DNA of 64,000 nucleotides from Candidatus Methylacidiphilales bacterium (GTDB lineage: Bacteria; Verrucomicrobiota; Verrucomicrobiia; Methylacidiphilales; CAZTYG01): assembly GCA_033875315.1 (NCBI GenBank), contig JANRJG010000015.1:1-64000 (forward strand), read 5' to 3'. A program made the translations under genes and the position numbers. This document shows, piece after piece, positions 52,301-61,681 of the stretch (positions are counted from its first letter, which is position 1; the number at the start of each line of letters is the position of its first letter). The notes under the pieces are model-generated. The model saw nothing but the letters and a program-made list of their open reading frames with translations. It had not been told where the DNA came from and did not search any database.

Positions 52301-53385
52301 CGTGTTTTTTCCTTGGTGAATCCTTCCAAGAGACGGTCCACCCGCTCTTGGAGTTTGTGGCGACCGAAATGGGAACGGACATACTCTTGCAAAAGCCGGG
52401 GCTGCCAGCGTGGAGGAGTGGCGCTGATCCCGGACAGCAGTTCGGATAGTCCAGCGGCCACAGCCGCGGGATCACGGGGATTGACCAAGACCCCGCATGC
52501 GGGTGCATCCACCGCGTCCCGAGATCCGTCAATGCCTCCCGCGAGTACGGGTTTCCCGTGCGCCATGGCTTCCAGGAAGACGATGCCGAAGCCCTCTCCG
52601 GTGCTGGGCATGACAAAGCCATCACAGGCGTCGTAGGCCAGGGCCCGTTGGCGCTCATCGATGCTGCCCAAAAAATGAACCCGGTCGGCCAGGCCGCGCA
52701 GGCGCGTCTCTTCTTGAAGGGATTCGCGATCTTCGCCATCGCCGGCAATCACGTAATGTACGTTCTGCCGGGCCGGACCGAGGGCGGCCAACGCGGTCAG
52801 GATCTCCCGGTGTCCTTTGTAGCGGTCGTGACGCAGGCGGGAGATGGTCAACAGAAGGATGGATTGGGAAGGAAGGCCCAACTGCCGGCGTGCTTCCTCC
52901 TGCGGTGTATGGAAATCGGGGAACTGCTCGACATGGTTGGGGAAAACTTCCAAGCGTCCGTCAAGTTCCGGAAGGTCGGCCAGAAGTCGGTCCCGGGTGT
53001 GGCGACTGACCGCGAGGACGCGCGCGGCCCGTTGCAGGGAGCGGCGTTCACCTCCCCTCCGGATATTCCAGCATTCGATGCCGTGGGCGAAGATCCAGCA
53101 GGGCACACCGTGTAGTTCCAGAATGGGCACGGTCCGCGCCAGCCCGACATGGGTGAAGAGGCAAAGATCCCAGCGCCGGAGCATGGCAGCTACCAATCGA
53201 AATGCGTAGGCAGCTTTGTGCAAGGGAGACGATGTCCCGGGGTAGGAGAGGATATGCACGCGGGCGGTGGAGGGAGAAGCGTGGAGGGCCGATGCGAGCA
53301 GGCGGCTGAATTGCTGGATGCCGCCGTGTTCCCGTGAGAAGTCTGGACAACAAAGCAGAATGTCGAGTGGTCTTTGATTGTTCAT
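52288..53385 (-). CDS. Family 4 glycosyltransferase
   Basis: A 365-residue GT-B enzyme: N-terminal REHGGIQQFSRLLASALHASP, donor half LLTISRLRHDRYKGHREILTALA and MPSTGEGFGIVFLEAMAHGKPVLAG, a textbook GT4 signature with the conserved Glu pair. Overlaps the previous gene by 4 bp and the amidotransferase by 13 bp. Confidence 0.9.
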   Translation of the reverse strand: MNNQRPLDILLCCPDFSREHGGIQQFSRLLASALHASPSTARVHILSYPGTSSPLHKAAYAFRLVAAMLRRWDLCLFTHVGLARTVPILELHGVPCWIFAHGIECWNIRRGGERRSLQRAARVLAVSRHTRDRLLADLPELDGRLEVFPNHVEQFPDFHTPQEEARRQLGLPSQSILLLTISRLRHDRYKGHREILTALAALGPARQNVHYVIAGDGEDRESLQEETRLRGLADRVHFLGSIDERQRALAYDACDGFVMPSTGEGFGIVFLEAMAHGKPVLAGGIDGSRDAVDAPACGVLVNPRDPAAVAAGLSELLSGISATPPRWQPRLLQEYVRSHFGRHKLQERVDRLLEGFTKEKTRCVG

Positions 53386-54542
53386 GCGCGCGTGGCGGTG
53401 ACCGCTTCTGCCAGGCCCCTGGCCGCCTGCTCATGGTTGTAGCGTTCCAGCGCAGAACGGCAAAAAGGAATCCACGAGGCAAGGATTCCGGGTTCCAAGG
53501 CTCGGGTCAGGGCACGGGCCAAAGACGCCACATCGCCTGCGGGAAAGACCAGGCCGTTGCGATCCAGTTGAATCAGATCCCGGGCACAGCCGGTGTGACT
53601 GCTGGCAATCACGGGCAATCCGCAGGCTAGCGCTTCCTGGATCGCCAATCCCCACGTCTCAGACGGACCGTAGCTGGGAAGCACCAGGAGATCGGTGGCG
53701 GCGTACACCACGGGCATCTGGCTCTGGTTCTGGAAAGGAAACACCCTCACCTTCGGGTCCGTGCCGATCTCGTCCCGGAGCCGGGTCTCCAGCGGGCCGG
53801 ATCCCACATAAACCAGGTGGGCGTTCTTGACGCCAGACATGCGAAAGGCCTGCAATAGGTCGAGCGGGCGTTTTTTTTCCTCGAATTTGCCGGCAAAAAG
53901 CACGACCCGGGTATCGGGGGGCAGACCCCATTCCAGGCGCAGGGAGGCGGCACCTTCCAAGACCGCCGGGGTTCGCTGGAAGCGCCCGTCATCGATGGTG
54001 TGTGGGCAGAAAAAGATGCGGTCCCTCCGGACGCCCCGGTTGAGAAAATACTCGGTATTAGCCTGGCCACAGGCCAGAAAGGCATCGAGGTGGCGGAAGA
54101 TCCAGCCCGCCGCCAGCCGTGCGGCTGCCGTCCGCAATCCGCGGGGCCGGGCCAGGTCGTGGGAGTCGCCGCGCAGGAGCAGGGGCGTCCGGTGTCGCTT
54201 CCGCGAAAGGATGAATTCACGCATGCTTTTCCAAGAATAACCCATCAACAAGACCGCCCCGGGATTCCAGGCGGCGACCCTTTCCTGTAATTCCGGGTTG
54301 TCAAGTCCGCCGGGATGGTGGGTGCCCGGATCGGTGGCGACGTTGGGCACGAATTCGTGTTCATATCCATCCAGCAGGGGAATATCCCATTGGAAAGACC
54401 GGGCGAAGCCGGGGTCATGGGTTTCCTTGACTCCGAAGTCCCAGAGGTAAAAGACCCGCAGGTCGGTGCCGTGCCCGGCCAGATAGCGGAACCAGGGGGC
54501 GTAGTATTGCACGGGATGCGAGGTGATGATGGCGATCTTCAT
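53382..54542 (-). CDS. Family 4 glycosyltransferase
   Basis: A 386-residue GT-B enzyme beginning MKIAIITSHPVQYYAPWFRYLA, with LFAGKFEEKKRPLDLLQAFR and LPSYGPSETWGLAIQEALACGLPVIAS in the donor half. The N-terminal SHPVQYYAPWF motif recurs in transferases of exosortase-type loci. The ATG at 54542 makes an ATGA overlap with the Wzy-like gene; the upstream in-frame extension is that gene's coding sequence in another frame. Confidence 0.9.
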   Translation of the reverse strand: MKIAIITSHPVQYYAPWFRYLAGHGTDLRVFYLWDFGVKETHDPGFARSFQWDIPLLDGYEHEFVPNVATDPGTHHPGGLDNPELQERVAAWNPGAVLLMGYSWKSMREFILSRKRHRTPLLLRGDSHDLARPRGLRTAAARLAAGWIFRHLDAFLACGQANTEYFLNRGVRRDRIFFCPHTIDDGRFQRTPAVLEGAASLRLEWGLPPDTRVVLFAGKFEEKKRPLDLLQAFRMSGVKNAHLVYVGSGPLETRLRDEIGTDPKVRVFPFQNQSQMPVVYAATDLLVLPSYGPSETWGLAIQEALACGLPVIASSHTGCARDLIQLDRNGLVFPAGDVASLARALTRALEPGILASWIPFCRSALERYNHEQAARGLAEAVTATRA

Positions 54543-56077
54543 ACGGCCAGGTTCCGCTTCTTGGCTTCGCCCGTCTTTTTGGCCCGGGCGGTGACAAAAA
54601 GGATCCATTCCCTGGTGGGGAGATCCTTCATGAAAACCAGGCCGAAGGCCAGCAGGCCGACGTAGGATTGGAAGAGGGAGGTGACCAGCACGGCCATGGT
54701 GTGCTCGGTTTGGAATGAGGAACTGACCACGAGGATGGTGGTCAGGCTGCGCAGGGAAAGGAAGGGATAGCCCTGGCTATAGTAAGTGATGGCCCCGGCT
54801 GCTGCCCCGGCCAGGAAACCCAATACGACGACACCCCAGAAACCGAAATTGGCAAAGCCCTCGTTGAAAAGTCCCCACCCGATGGTGGTGACCATGGTTT
54901 CCTCACGGGTTTGAATGCCGAAGTGGATGTTCAAGCGGCTGGTGCCTTCCAGGCTCCAGGGTTTGTCCGGGTGGATGAAGCGCGGGATCAGGAGTTCCGG
55001 GATGATGACGTAGGTGGACCCTAACATGAGATCCAGGCCGTTGTTGATCATGCTCTTTTCGTAAAGAAAGAGGTGCATCAGGCTGGCTCTTTGGAAGGCG
55101 GAGACTTTTTCTTCCTGTTCATCGGAACCCCCACCCTCCTGCATCGCCTCCACGGAAGAATCGAACCAGAACCGGTACATTTCAAAGGTTTCATCGACCG
55201 AGGTGATGAGAGACTCGCGGTTGGGGCCCCAATAATTGGCGCGGACCGGAGCCTTGCCCTGGTGGAGAAAAGCGATCAATGCAATGAAGAGACCGATCGC
55301 CAGCCAGGGGGGGCGCCGGGAACCCAGGGTGAACCCTCCGATGGCGATACAGGCCACACTGATCGCACTGATGAGAAGGAGGGTGGTGACTTGGATAAAG
55401 AAATTGAGGATCACCGCGAACAGAAAAACCCATTTGAGGTTGTTCTTGAGTTCGCCCGAGCCCCAATGCTTGCTGATGACAAAGAGGGCCAGAGTCGAGA
55501 CGCCGCCAAGGATGCCGCGGAGGATGGAAAAAATTCCAGAGGGGATGTCGATCCAATCATAAATGTTGTTCGCGTCCAGCAGGGCATCGAGAAAAATGGA
55601 GGCAATGAGGATGCGCTCGCCGCCCGTCTCATTCAGTTGGCGGCAGGAGGCCACCTTGGGTCGGAGGCGGTTCCCGGCCAGCAGCCAGCCGGCGGTGCCG
55701 CTGAGGAGCGCGGCGGCGACGATGGCTCCGGCGTCGAGGTGGTCCTGGGGTGAATGGACGGTGATGCCTGGATGCTGGCTGAGGAGGGGCATGCCAAAGG
55801 CCATGAACTGAAAAAAAACAAAGGCCGGGAAAACCGGAATCCCCGGGACCATGCCGCGGCTCCAGAGCAGGAGGGGGAGAAGGGCCCCGAAGGCGGTCAA
55901 ACCGTAACCGAGTTGGGTTTCGATGGCATAAGACTCGTGAACATTGAACCAATTGATAACCACCAAAACCGCGGCCAGCCAGAAAAGGGCGTGTACCTGC
56001 CGGTTGCTGAGCAGGACGGATTCGGTGACGCCCGCAACAACCGTTTCCGTGGGGTGGGACTTGGAAATGGTTCTCAC
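54539..56077 (-). CDS. Wzy-like polytopic membrane protein (putative O-antigen/EPS polymerase)
   Basis: A 512-residue integral membrane protein with about twelve hydrophobic segments and a large loop (about 270-350, DETFEMYRFWFDSSVEAMQEGGGSDEQ), the usual shape of Wzy polymerases, which lack a strong sequence signature. It is the only polymerase candidate in the locus. A GTG at 56077 (GTGA overlap with the preceding stop) is taken as start; a further upstream in-frame ATG would overlap by about 49 bp. No Wzx flippase is found in the window. Confidence 0.65.
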   Translation of the reverse strand: MRTISKSHPTETVVAGVTESVLLSNRQVHALFWLAAVLVVINWFNVHESYAIETQLGYGLTAFGALLPLLLWSRGMVPGIPVFPAFVFFQFMAFGMPLLSQHPGITVHSPQDHLDAGAIVAAALLSGTAGWLLAGNRLRPKVASCRQLNETGGERILIASIFLDALLDANNIYDWIDIPSGIFSILRGILGGVSTLALFVISKHWGSGELKNNLKWVFLFAVILNFFIQVTTLLLISAISVACIAIGGFTLGSRRPPWLAIGLFIALIAFLHQGKAPVRANYWGPNRESLITSVDETFEMYRFWFDSSVEAMQEGGGSDEQEEKVSAFQRASLMHLFLYEKSMINNGLDLMLGSTYVIIPELLIPRFIHPDKPWSLEGTSRLNIHFGIQTREETMVTTIGWGLFNEGFANFGFWGVVVLGFLAGAAAGAITYYSQGYPFLSLRSLTTILVVSSSFQTEHTMAVLVTSLFQSYVGLLAFGLVFMKDLPTREWILFVTARAKKTGEAKKRNLAV

Positions 56078-57396
56078 GCCGGTTTCTGTGTGGCGGTCAG
56101 CGATTGATCGAAGATCTGGCACTGCCGGACCGTCAGTGATTCGGCCAAAAAATCCCTCCGGAAAGCGGTCTCATTGCGACTGCCTGTCTCAAGAGCGGTC
56201 GGATTCCGTGCGGTGAGGGCCAGGGCCGAGGCCACGGATTCGGCACTCTCCTCCGGTGGAGCATTGGGACGGAGCGCGACACGGGTGCCGCAGCGGAGAT
56301 GTAGCAGGAGGTCTTCCAATACGCTCCCTTGGAATGCTAGGGAAAGCATGGGCTTTCCGGAGAGGAAGTAGGGGTAAATCTTCGAGGGCGAGTAGGCCAG
56401 GTCCTTGGAACCGAGGAGCAGGAGGACGTCCGCCCCGGCCTGCATGCGGAGGCTGTCGAGATGGCCTATGCGCTCCGGTTCTTCGGATACAAAATCCGCC
56501 AGTCCTTCTTCCCGGGCCACCGGCAGGACGGAGCATTGGGCCAATCCTGCCGGCGCATACGAAGTGCCGAGAAACTCGAAGCGCAAGCGTGCCGCCGCCT
56601 CCGGGTCTTGTTGCCGAAGCAGGCGCAACCCGGCAAAGAGGCATCGCAGCGCGTCGGGCATGATGGGCCCGGCGGCGCCGGTATAGACCACCCGGACCAA
56701 ACCGGGGCGGGCGGGGCTGGGACCGGGCTGTGGTGCTGTCTTCTTTGCCGCCTGCAGGTCTGTTTCGCTGACGCCGAAAGCGATGGTGTCACGCGGCTTG
56801 TCTCGCATCCAAGGATAGGAAATCTCCAGGTCTGTGAGGTAGCGTTTGGAGACGGAAATGAAACCGGCTGCGCGGCGGTAGATGGGTTCCTGGGCCAGTT
56901 GGGCCTGGAGATAACTGAAGTGGAACTTCCAGCCGCCGGGCGCCTTTCTAGCACCCGGTTGATAGTAATAATCGGTCAGCCAGGGATCCTGGATGTCGAT
57001 GACATAAGGAGTTCCGGTCAGGGCTTGCCACAGCGGGCCCATCGGATAGACGGCGAATTGGGTGGTGGAGAAGAAGACCAGATCAAAGCGTCTTTTTTTC
57101 AAAAGCGCCAAGCCCTGCAGGAACAGTGGCGCCCAGGCCCGCAGGGCCACATTGTGGATGCCGAAAGGGTGCGCCAGCGCCTGGGGCAGTGCTCCGCAGT
57201 AGACGACTTCGATGTCCTCCGGGACCGTCCGGCACAACTCCGGCTCAGGGAGAGCGTGCTGGCGTCTGGGGTGGACCGTCAGCACCACGGGGTTCCAGCC
57301 ATGTGCGCGGTAGTAGGGCAGGCTCATGCGCACCCGTTGCATGTCGGGTGCGTTGACCGGGGGGAAATGCGGGCTGATGATGAGAAGCTGCCTCAT
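56074..57396 (-). CDS. Glycosyltransferase, GT-B (family 4-like)
   Basis: A 440-residue protein with the N-terminal half of EpsF/GT4-like enzymes (LLIISPHFPPVNAPDMQRVRMSLPYYRAHGW, then VIDIQDPWLTDYYY) and a divergent donor half (VVYTGAAGPIMPDALRCLFAGLRLL; LLLLGSKDLAYSPSKIYPYFLSGKPMLSLA). The E-x7-E pair is less clear than in its neighbours. Overlaps both flanking genes by 4 bp. Confidence 0.8.
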   Translation of the reverse strand: MRQLLIISPHFPPVNAPDMQRVRMSLPYYRAHGWNPVVLTVHPRRQHALPEPELCRTVPEDIEVVYCGALPQALAHPFGIHNVALRAWAPLFLQGLALLKKRRFDLVFFSTTQFAVYPMGPLWQALTGTPYVIDIQDPWLTDYYYQPGARKAPGGWKFHFSYLQAQLAQEPIYRRAAGFISVSKRYLTDLEISYPWMRDKPRDTIAFGVSETDLQAAKKTAPQPGPSPARPGLVRVVYTGAAGPIMPDALRCLFAGLRLLRQQDPEAAARLRFEFLGTSYAPAGLAQCSVLPVAREEGLADFVSEEPERIGHLDSLRMQAGADVLLLLGSKDLAYSPSKIYPYFLSGKPMLSLAFQGSVLEDLLLHLRCGTRVALRPNAPPEESAESVASALALTARNPTALETGSRNETAFRRDFLAESLTVRQCQIFDQSLTATQKPA

Positions 57397-58013
57397 GGAC
57401 CGGGGGCTTGGAGTTCCCGGATGTCCCAGATCTGACCTTGGGGGTTGGCCACTTCCCGGGAGACGGGAAAAGTGAAGCTCTGTCCGAGGCGTTTCCAGAA
57501 AGCCGCATGGTTGCCCCAGCGGAAATGAGAGACCAGAAGGCGGCCACCCGGAGCCAAGTGGCGGTGGAAGCGCCTTGCGGTGGCCGCGGGGTCGACCGCG
57601 TAGCCCAGGCTTTCGTTGAAGACGATGAAGTTCCAGGCCCGCTCGGGGTTCCAGGATTCATAATTGGCGCGGAGGAATTGGCAGTGTCCCAACCCGAGGG
57701 CGCGCGATTTGGCCAATCCCTCCTCGGAGAGATCGACCCCCAGGTAATCGCTGACGCGTTCCGCGGGAATCATGGAGGCGAGACGGCCGCTGCCACAGCC
57801 CAGATCCAAAAGGGAAAACGTCCCCGGTGTGGCGAGGATGGTTTCAGTCAGCACGAGATGGCGGTTTTTTTCATCCTCGCCCCAGAAGTGGTCCCACGCT
57901 CCGCTGCGGTATTCCCGGTCGAGGAATTCCTGGGGCACGGGTTTGCCGCCTCCCCTGGGTCCCCGAATGAAGCGGTAATCGATGGCTTCCCATGCCCTGT
58001 GCAGCCAATTCAT
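57393..58013 (-). CDS. SAM-dependent methyltransferase
   Basis: A 206-residue class I methyltransferase: motif I FSLLDLGCGSGRLASM (66-81), acidic LGVDLSEEGLAKSRAL, and motif around WNFIVFNESLGYAVDP, followed by HRHLAPGGRLLVSHFRWG. It probably methylates a sugar of the polymer or a lipid-linked intermediate. The start ATG at 58013 (MNWLHRAW) overlaps the deacetylase stop; the longer frame upstream is a shadow. Confidence 0.83.
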   Translation of the reverse strand: MNWLHRAWEAIDYRFIRGPRGGGKPVPQEFLDREYRSGAWDHFWGEDEKNRHLVLTETILATPGTFSLLDLGCGSGRLASMIPAERVSDYLGVDLSEEGLAKSRALGLGHCQFLRANYESWNPERAWNFIVFNESLGYAVDPAATARRFHRHLAPGGRLLVSHFRWGNHAAFWKRLGQSFTFPVSREVANPQGQIWDIRELQAPGP

Positions 58014-58765
58014 GATGGGAATCCCTTTGCGTAGTGGAAGTACACTTCTTCCGGTCGCCTGAAAACCTGGAAAAATCCGCCGGGTAGACCTGGTGCCGCG
58101 TGTTGGCTGGCGTGGGCGGCCACCGCTGAGGCGCGCGACCTTCTTTCTTCCGGTCCGACGTAGTGGTAATGCCATTCCCGGCAACCCCGCATGGCCCGCC
58201 ACAGGGAAGGTGGCGACCAACGGGCCCAAACCGCGTATTCGAGCACCAGGGGACGGAGTTGGCTCTTTTCGATGGCAGCATAAAGCATGCGGCAGGCTGC
58301 CCGGTGTTCGCAACTGGGTTCGTCCCGCGCGGTCACCAGCACCATGGAGGGCCGGAGACTTTCCAGGAACGTGGCAAGTTCCGCCACCCGTCCTGGTTCG
58401 TTTTGTGCCAGCTGTTCCAGCCGCCCGTCGGGCCAATCGAAGAAATGCAGTCGCTCGGCGGGTATGCCCAAGTGGGTCGCGGCTGTCTGTTCCTCGATCC
58501 GCCGCACCCGGCGCAGCTGTTCCTCCGGCCAGGCAGGATCGCCGGGGTGGGAAGCCGCGCCATCCGTCAGGCAAAGGATGTGGATATCTCTCCCGCGTTG
58601 GCCGGCTTCCAACATCCATCCGCCGCAACCCAGGGCGGCATCGTCCGGATGCGGGGCGACGACCAGGATCGGACCGGGCCCGAAATCGGGCCAAGTCCGG
58701 CTGCCCCCCCGGATCAGGAGCCAAAGTAAGGATAGGAAGGGTCTTCGGACCAGGTCAGCAATCAT
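58010..58765 (-). CDS. PIG-L family N-deacetylase
   Basis: A 251-residue zinc deacetylase of the LmbE/PIG-L family. The metal motif is VVAPHPDDAALGCGG (His39, Asp41, Asp42) and a later zinc His lies in SCEHRAACR. A membrane-like N-terminal helix (about 9-20) may tie it to the inner membrane. Such enzymes in polysaccharide loci remove acetyl groups from N-acetyl sugars on lipid carriers. The start at 58765 gives an 11-bp overlap with the glycosyltransferase upstream. Confidence 0.88.
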   Translation of the reverse strand: MIADLVRRPFLSLLWLLIRGGSRTWPDFGPGPILVVAPHPDDAALGCGGWMLEAGQRGRDIHILCLTDGAASHPGDPAWPEEQLRRVRRIEEQTAATHLGIPAERLHFFDWPDGRLEQLAQNEPGRVAELATFLESLRPSMVLVTARDEPSCEHRAACRMLYAAIEKSQLRPLVLEYAVWARWSPPSLWRAMRGCREWHYHYVGPEERRSRASAVAAHASQHAAPGLPGGFFQVFRRPEEVYFHYAKGFPS

Positions 58766-59789
58766 GGAGCAATCCTTGGTAGAGATCGAGGTAACGTTCC
58801 ACGGCCGAGGTGGCACTGAAGCGGGCTTCCGCATCCCGGCGGCAGGCGGCGCGATCGATCAAAGACAAACGTTCCACCGCTTCGACACCCCCGTCAAGGG
58901 TGCGGAACAAGAATCCGTTCTGTCCCGGGTGGACGATCTCCGGGGCGGCGCCGCGCGGGCAGGTCAGCACCGGGGTGCCGCAGGCCAGGGCTTCGGCAAA
59001 GACGATGCCGAACGGTTCTTCCCACTGGATGGGAAGCAGCAGTGCGGCAGCCGAGGAGAGGAGTTCATTTTTGCGGAAATCATCGACCTCGCCGACCCAT
59101 TCCACCCCGTTCTTTCCCAGCTCGGGCTCGATGTGTTTTTGCCAAAAGGCCTGCCCGCCGGGATCCGAAGGGATGTTCCCGGCCAGAATGAGGCGGCGTC
59201 CGGCTTTGCGGGCGATGGCGATGGCGAGATCCGGGCCCTTGATGCGGTCGATGCGACTCAGGAAGACCAGAGGAGCATCGGCCGGTACATGCGGGCCGTA
59301 GGTGCAGGCGGCGGTTTCGACAAAGTTGGGAATGGTGGTCCAGTCACCACCGGCCTTCCGGCCCATGTCACAGATAAAGTCACTGCATCCGCTGAACCGG
59401 AGGCAGGCTCCGCCCAGCAGGGCGGCGATGCGCACCCCCGCGCCTCCGGTGTGGCGCTGGTAGGACATCACCATGGGTTGGCGGTCGGCCATGAGGGGCA
59501 GGAGGAGGGCCAGGCGGGAAAAGCTGTGCACCACGTCCGGTTGGAATCGCCGGGTGCTTTGGGCGAGGTGCGCAGCTTGTCGCATTTGAGATGTGAGTCC
59601 GGTGGTGCCGAGGTCGGGCCATGAAAACAGCCGGACGCCCGGGCAGGTGGAATCGGGATGGGCCACCAGGGCGACCGCGTGGCCCCTGCCGACCAAGCCC
59701 CGGGCCAGGGCGTCGATGATCCGTTCGATGCCACCGTAGCCGGTGGGGGGCACCGGAATCCCCGGATCGGCGGTGAGGAGGATTTTCAT
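58755..59789 (-). CDS. Family 4 glycosyltransferase
   Basis: A 344-residue GT-B enzyme: PPTGYGGIERIIDALARGLVGRGHAV at the N-terminus, LSRIDRIKGPDLAIAIARKAG and LPIQWEEPFGIVFAEALACGTPVLTC in the donor half, all GT4 landmarks. 4-bp overlap with the upstream gene. Resembles AviGT4-like enzymes. Confidence 0.9.
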   Translation of the reverse strand: MKILLTADPGIPVPPTGYGGIERIIDALARGLVGRGHAVALVAHPDSTCPGVRLFSWPDLGTTGLTSQMRQAAHLAQSTRRFQPDVVHSFSRLALLLPLMADRQPMVMSYQRHTGGAGVRIAALLGGACLRFSGCSDFICDMGRKAGGDWTTIPNFVETAACTYGPHVPADAPLVFLSRIDRIKGPDLAIAIARKAGRRLILAGNIPSDPGGQAFWQKHIEPELGKNGVEWVGEVDDFRKNELLSSAAALLLPIQWEEPFGIVFAEALACGTPVLTCPRGAAPEIVHPGQNGFLFRTLDGGVEAVERLSLIDRAACRRDAEARFSATSAVERYLDLYQGLLHDC

Positions 59790-61012
59790 CCGGCCAGGGC
59801 CTCCCGGACTGAAGCCAAGAATCCGGTCTGCTCAACCTCCCAACAGTAGCGGGTTTCGGCCAGCCGGCGGGCTTCCCGACGGGCATGGTCCACCCCGGCG
59901 GGGTTGTTGAAGTGGGCATCCACGGCCGCGGCGGTGGCATCGGGTTGTGCGGGGTCGGCCAGCAGGGCGGCCGAGCGTATCTCCGGGAAAAAAGCGGACT
60001 GGGCCGAAGTCGGACTGAGCCATTGCGGTATACCAGCGAGCAGATAGGCGAATATTTTATTCGTCAAGCAAAGGTCCCGGTTGGGGGGCTGGGATTCCTC
60101 CAGGGAAAGACCCATGTGGGCGTCGGCGGCCAGCCGCACCATTTCATCCGGAGGAGCGGGAGGAAGGACAAGGATCCGGCAGGGACGGGGTTCCCGTGCG
60201 GCCAGCTGTTGCAAATGCGCGATGAAGCCCGGGTCGGGAAATCCGCGCAGATGCAACTCGGCTGGGTGGCGGAGTCGGCCCAGCACACGGACGGCATTCT
60301 CCAAGCCCCGGCCCGGCCCGATGGTCTGGGAGAACCAGTAGAAACGGAGGGTTTCCCCGGGACAAAACGACGCCTGTCCGGGTGTGTGGGGGGCATCGCG
60401 CTTAGAAAAAACATTGAGGACGGGGCGGATGGGGCGGGTGGTGAATTCCCCCGCTGCGCGGGCGATGCCCGGCGAGGCGGCGGTCAGGTGGTGGCAAAGG
60501 GGGAGCCACTTGGCCAGGAGGATGCGCAGGGCCCGATGCTCGGCGGTATCGTTACGGGCGAAGCTTGTTTCCGTGGGATGAAAATCTTCCAGATCAAATC
60601 CCAGTCGGGCATGGTTGCGGCAGGCGGCCCCGGCGGCGGCGGCCAGGCCGGCCGGGCAGTGGCCGATGTATAGTTGCGCGGGTATGTGCGAGGCGGCAGC
60701 GGTAAGTGTGGAGGCATGGGCATGATGGGCGGTGGCGGCCCATGATGCGGGGATGGGGGTGGAAGTTTTCAGCCAGAAGCGCGCCAGGGCACGGCGTGCC
60801 TTGGCCTGGAGGTTGTGCGGCATCGGCACCCGGGTGACTTTCCACGAAACGGAGTCGAGGATCGACCGGTCCAGGGGCTCGACCGGCGGGTAGTGCCGCC
60901 CGCTGAGGACATGGATATCATACCCGGCTTCGTGCAAGGCTTGGGCCTCGCGGACCAAACGGGGAGTTGAGGCCAGGTGCCCCGGGGTGATCAGACAAAT
61001 CTTGGCGTTCAT
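59786..61012 (-). CDS. Glycosyltransferase, GT-B
   Basis: A 408-residue GT-B protein: MNAKICLITPGHLASTPRLVREAQALHEAGYDIHVLSG, then YWFSQTIGPGRGLENAVRVLGRL and GLSLEESQPPNRDLCLTNKIFAYLLAGIPQWLS. The donor half matches the type seen in EPS loci where an E-x-N-R signature replaces the plain GT4 motif. ATG at 61012 makes an ATGA overlap with the methyltransferase gene. Confidence 0.82.
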   Translation of the reverse strand: MNAKICLITPGHLASTPRLVREAQALHEAGYDIHVLSGRHYPPVEPLDRSILDSVSWKVTRVPMPHNLQAKARRALARFWLKTSTPIPASWAATAHHAHASTLTAAASHIPAQLYIGHCPAGLAAAAGAACRNHARLGFDLEDFHPTETSFARNDTAEHRALRILLAKWLPLCHHLTAASPGIARAAGEFTTRPIRPVLNVFSKRDAPHTPGQASFCPGETLRFYWFSQTIGPGRGLENAVRVLGRLRHPAELHLRGFPDPGFIAHLQQLAAREPRPCRILVLPPAPPDEMVRLAADAHMGLSLEESQPPNRDLCLTNKIFAYLLAGIPQWLSPTSAQSAFFPEIRSAALLADPAQPDATAAAVDAHFNNPAGVDHARREARRLAETRYCWEVEQTGFLASVREALAG

Positions 61013-61680
61013 GGGACCGGGGTGGCGGCGATCCACTGGTTATGGAGGGGTGGCCGGAATTCCGGCAGCCATCTCCGCCAAGCGGCTGGGCGGATGACCT
61101 CGGTTTGATAACCCCATTCCCGGAGGAGATGGAGGGATTCGATTTCGAGTTCCAGGGAGTGGGTTTCAATGAGCAGCCGGGCTTTGCGTTGTCGCAAAAT
61201 GGAGGAACCGCTGCGGAGGATACGGGCTTCCGCCCCCTCGGTGTCGATCTTGATGAGCACCGGGGCAGGCAGCAGTCGGGCCACTTCATCCAAGGAGACG
61301 GTTCCTTCCCGGTCGTCGATGAATTCCCCGCTGAGGGTGAGGGCAGGCGGCGTCCCGGGAAAATTCAAAAACAGGTTGCGCTTCATCCGTTCGCGACAGG
61401 CCTCGTCCGGTTCGTAGGCCAGGACGGGGGCAGTGGGATGGATTTTGGCAAACCAGAGGGAAAGCTCGCCCGAACCCGCGCCTATGTCGACGAAGGCATG
61501 CGCCCCCTTGGCCAGCCGGCGGAGCGAGGCATGCGTTTCCATTTCGTATAAACCGGCCCAGATCTGGGTCTCGAAGGCTGGATCGATTTCCAACCAAAGT
61601 CCGCGGTAGAGTCCGGAAAGGATGCGCCTGGGACGGGGGCCTTGTCCCAGGGGGAGGAGGGATTTGACGAAGGATTTCAT
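61009..61680 (-). CDS. FkbM-type methyltransferase
   Basis: A 223-residue SAM-dependent O-methyltransferase: motif I FVDIGAGSGELSLWFAK (63-79), LAYEPDEACRERMKRNL, and IKIDTEGAEARILRSG, which is the FkbM family signature. Probably methylates a sugar hydroxyl. Starts one base after the stop of the upstream glycosyltransferase; overlaps the downstream gene by 4 bp. Confidence 0.88.
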   Translation of the reverse strand: MKSFVKSLLPLGQGPRPRRILSGLYRGLWLEIDPAFETQIWAGLYEMETHASLRRLAKGAHAFVDIGAGSGELSLWFAKIHPTAPVLAYEPDEACRERMKRNLFLNFPGTPPALTLSGEFIDDREGTVSLDEVARLLPAPVLIKIDTEGAEARILRSGSSILRQRKARLLIETHSLELEIESLHLLREWGYQTEVIRPAAWRRWLPEFRPPLHNQWIAATPVP

Positions 61681-61681
61681 T

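Noticed and set aside
57393-58724. 443-residue frame ending with the methyltransferase
   Set aside because: Its first half is a shadow of the PIG-L deacetylase; the methyltransferase begins at MNWLHRAW (58013).
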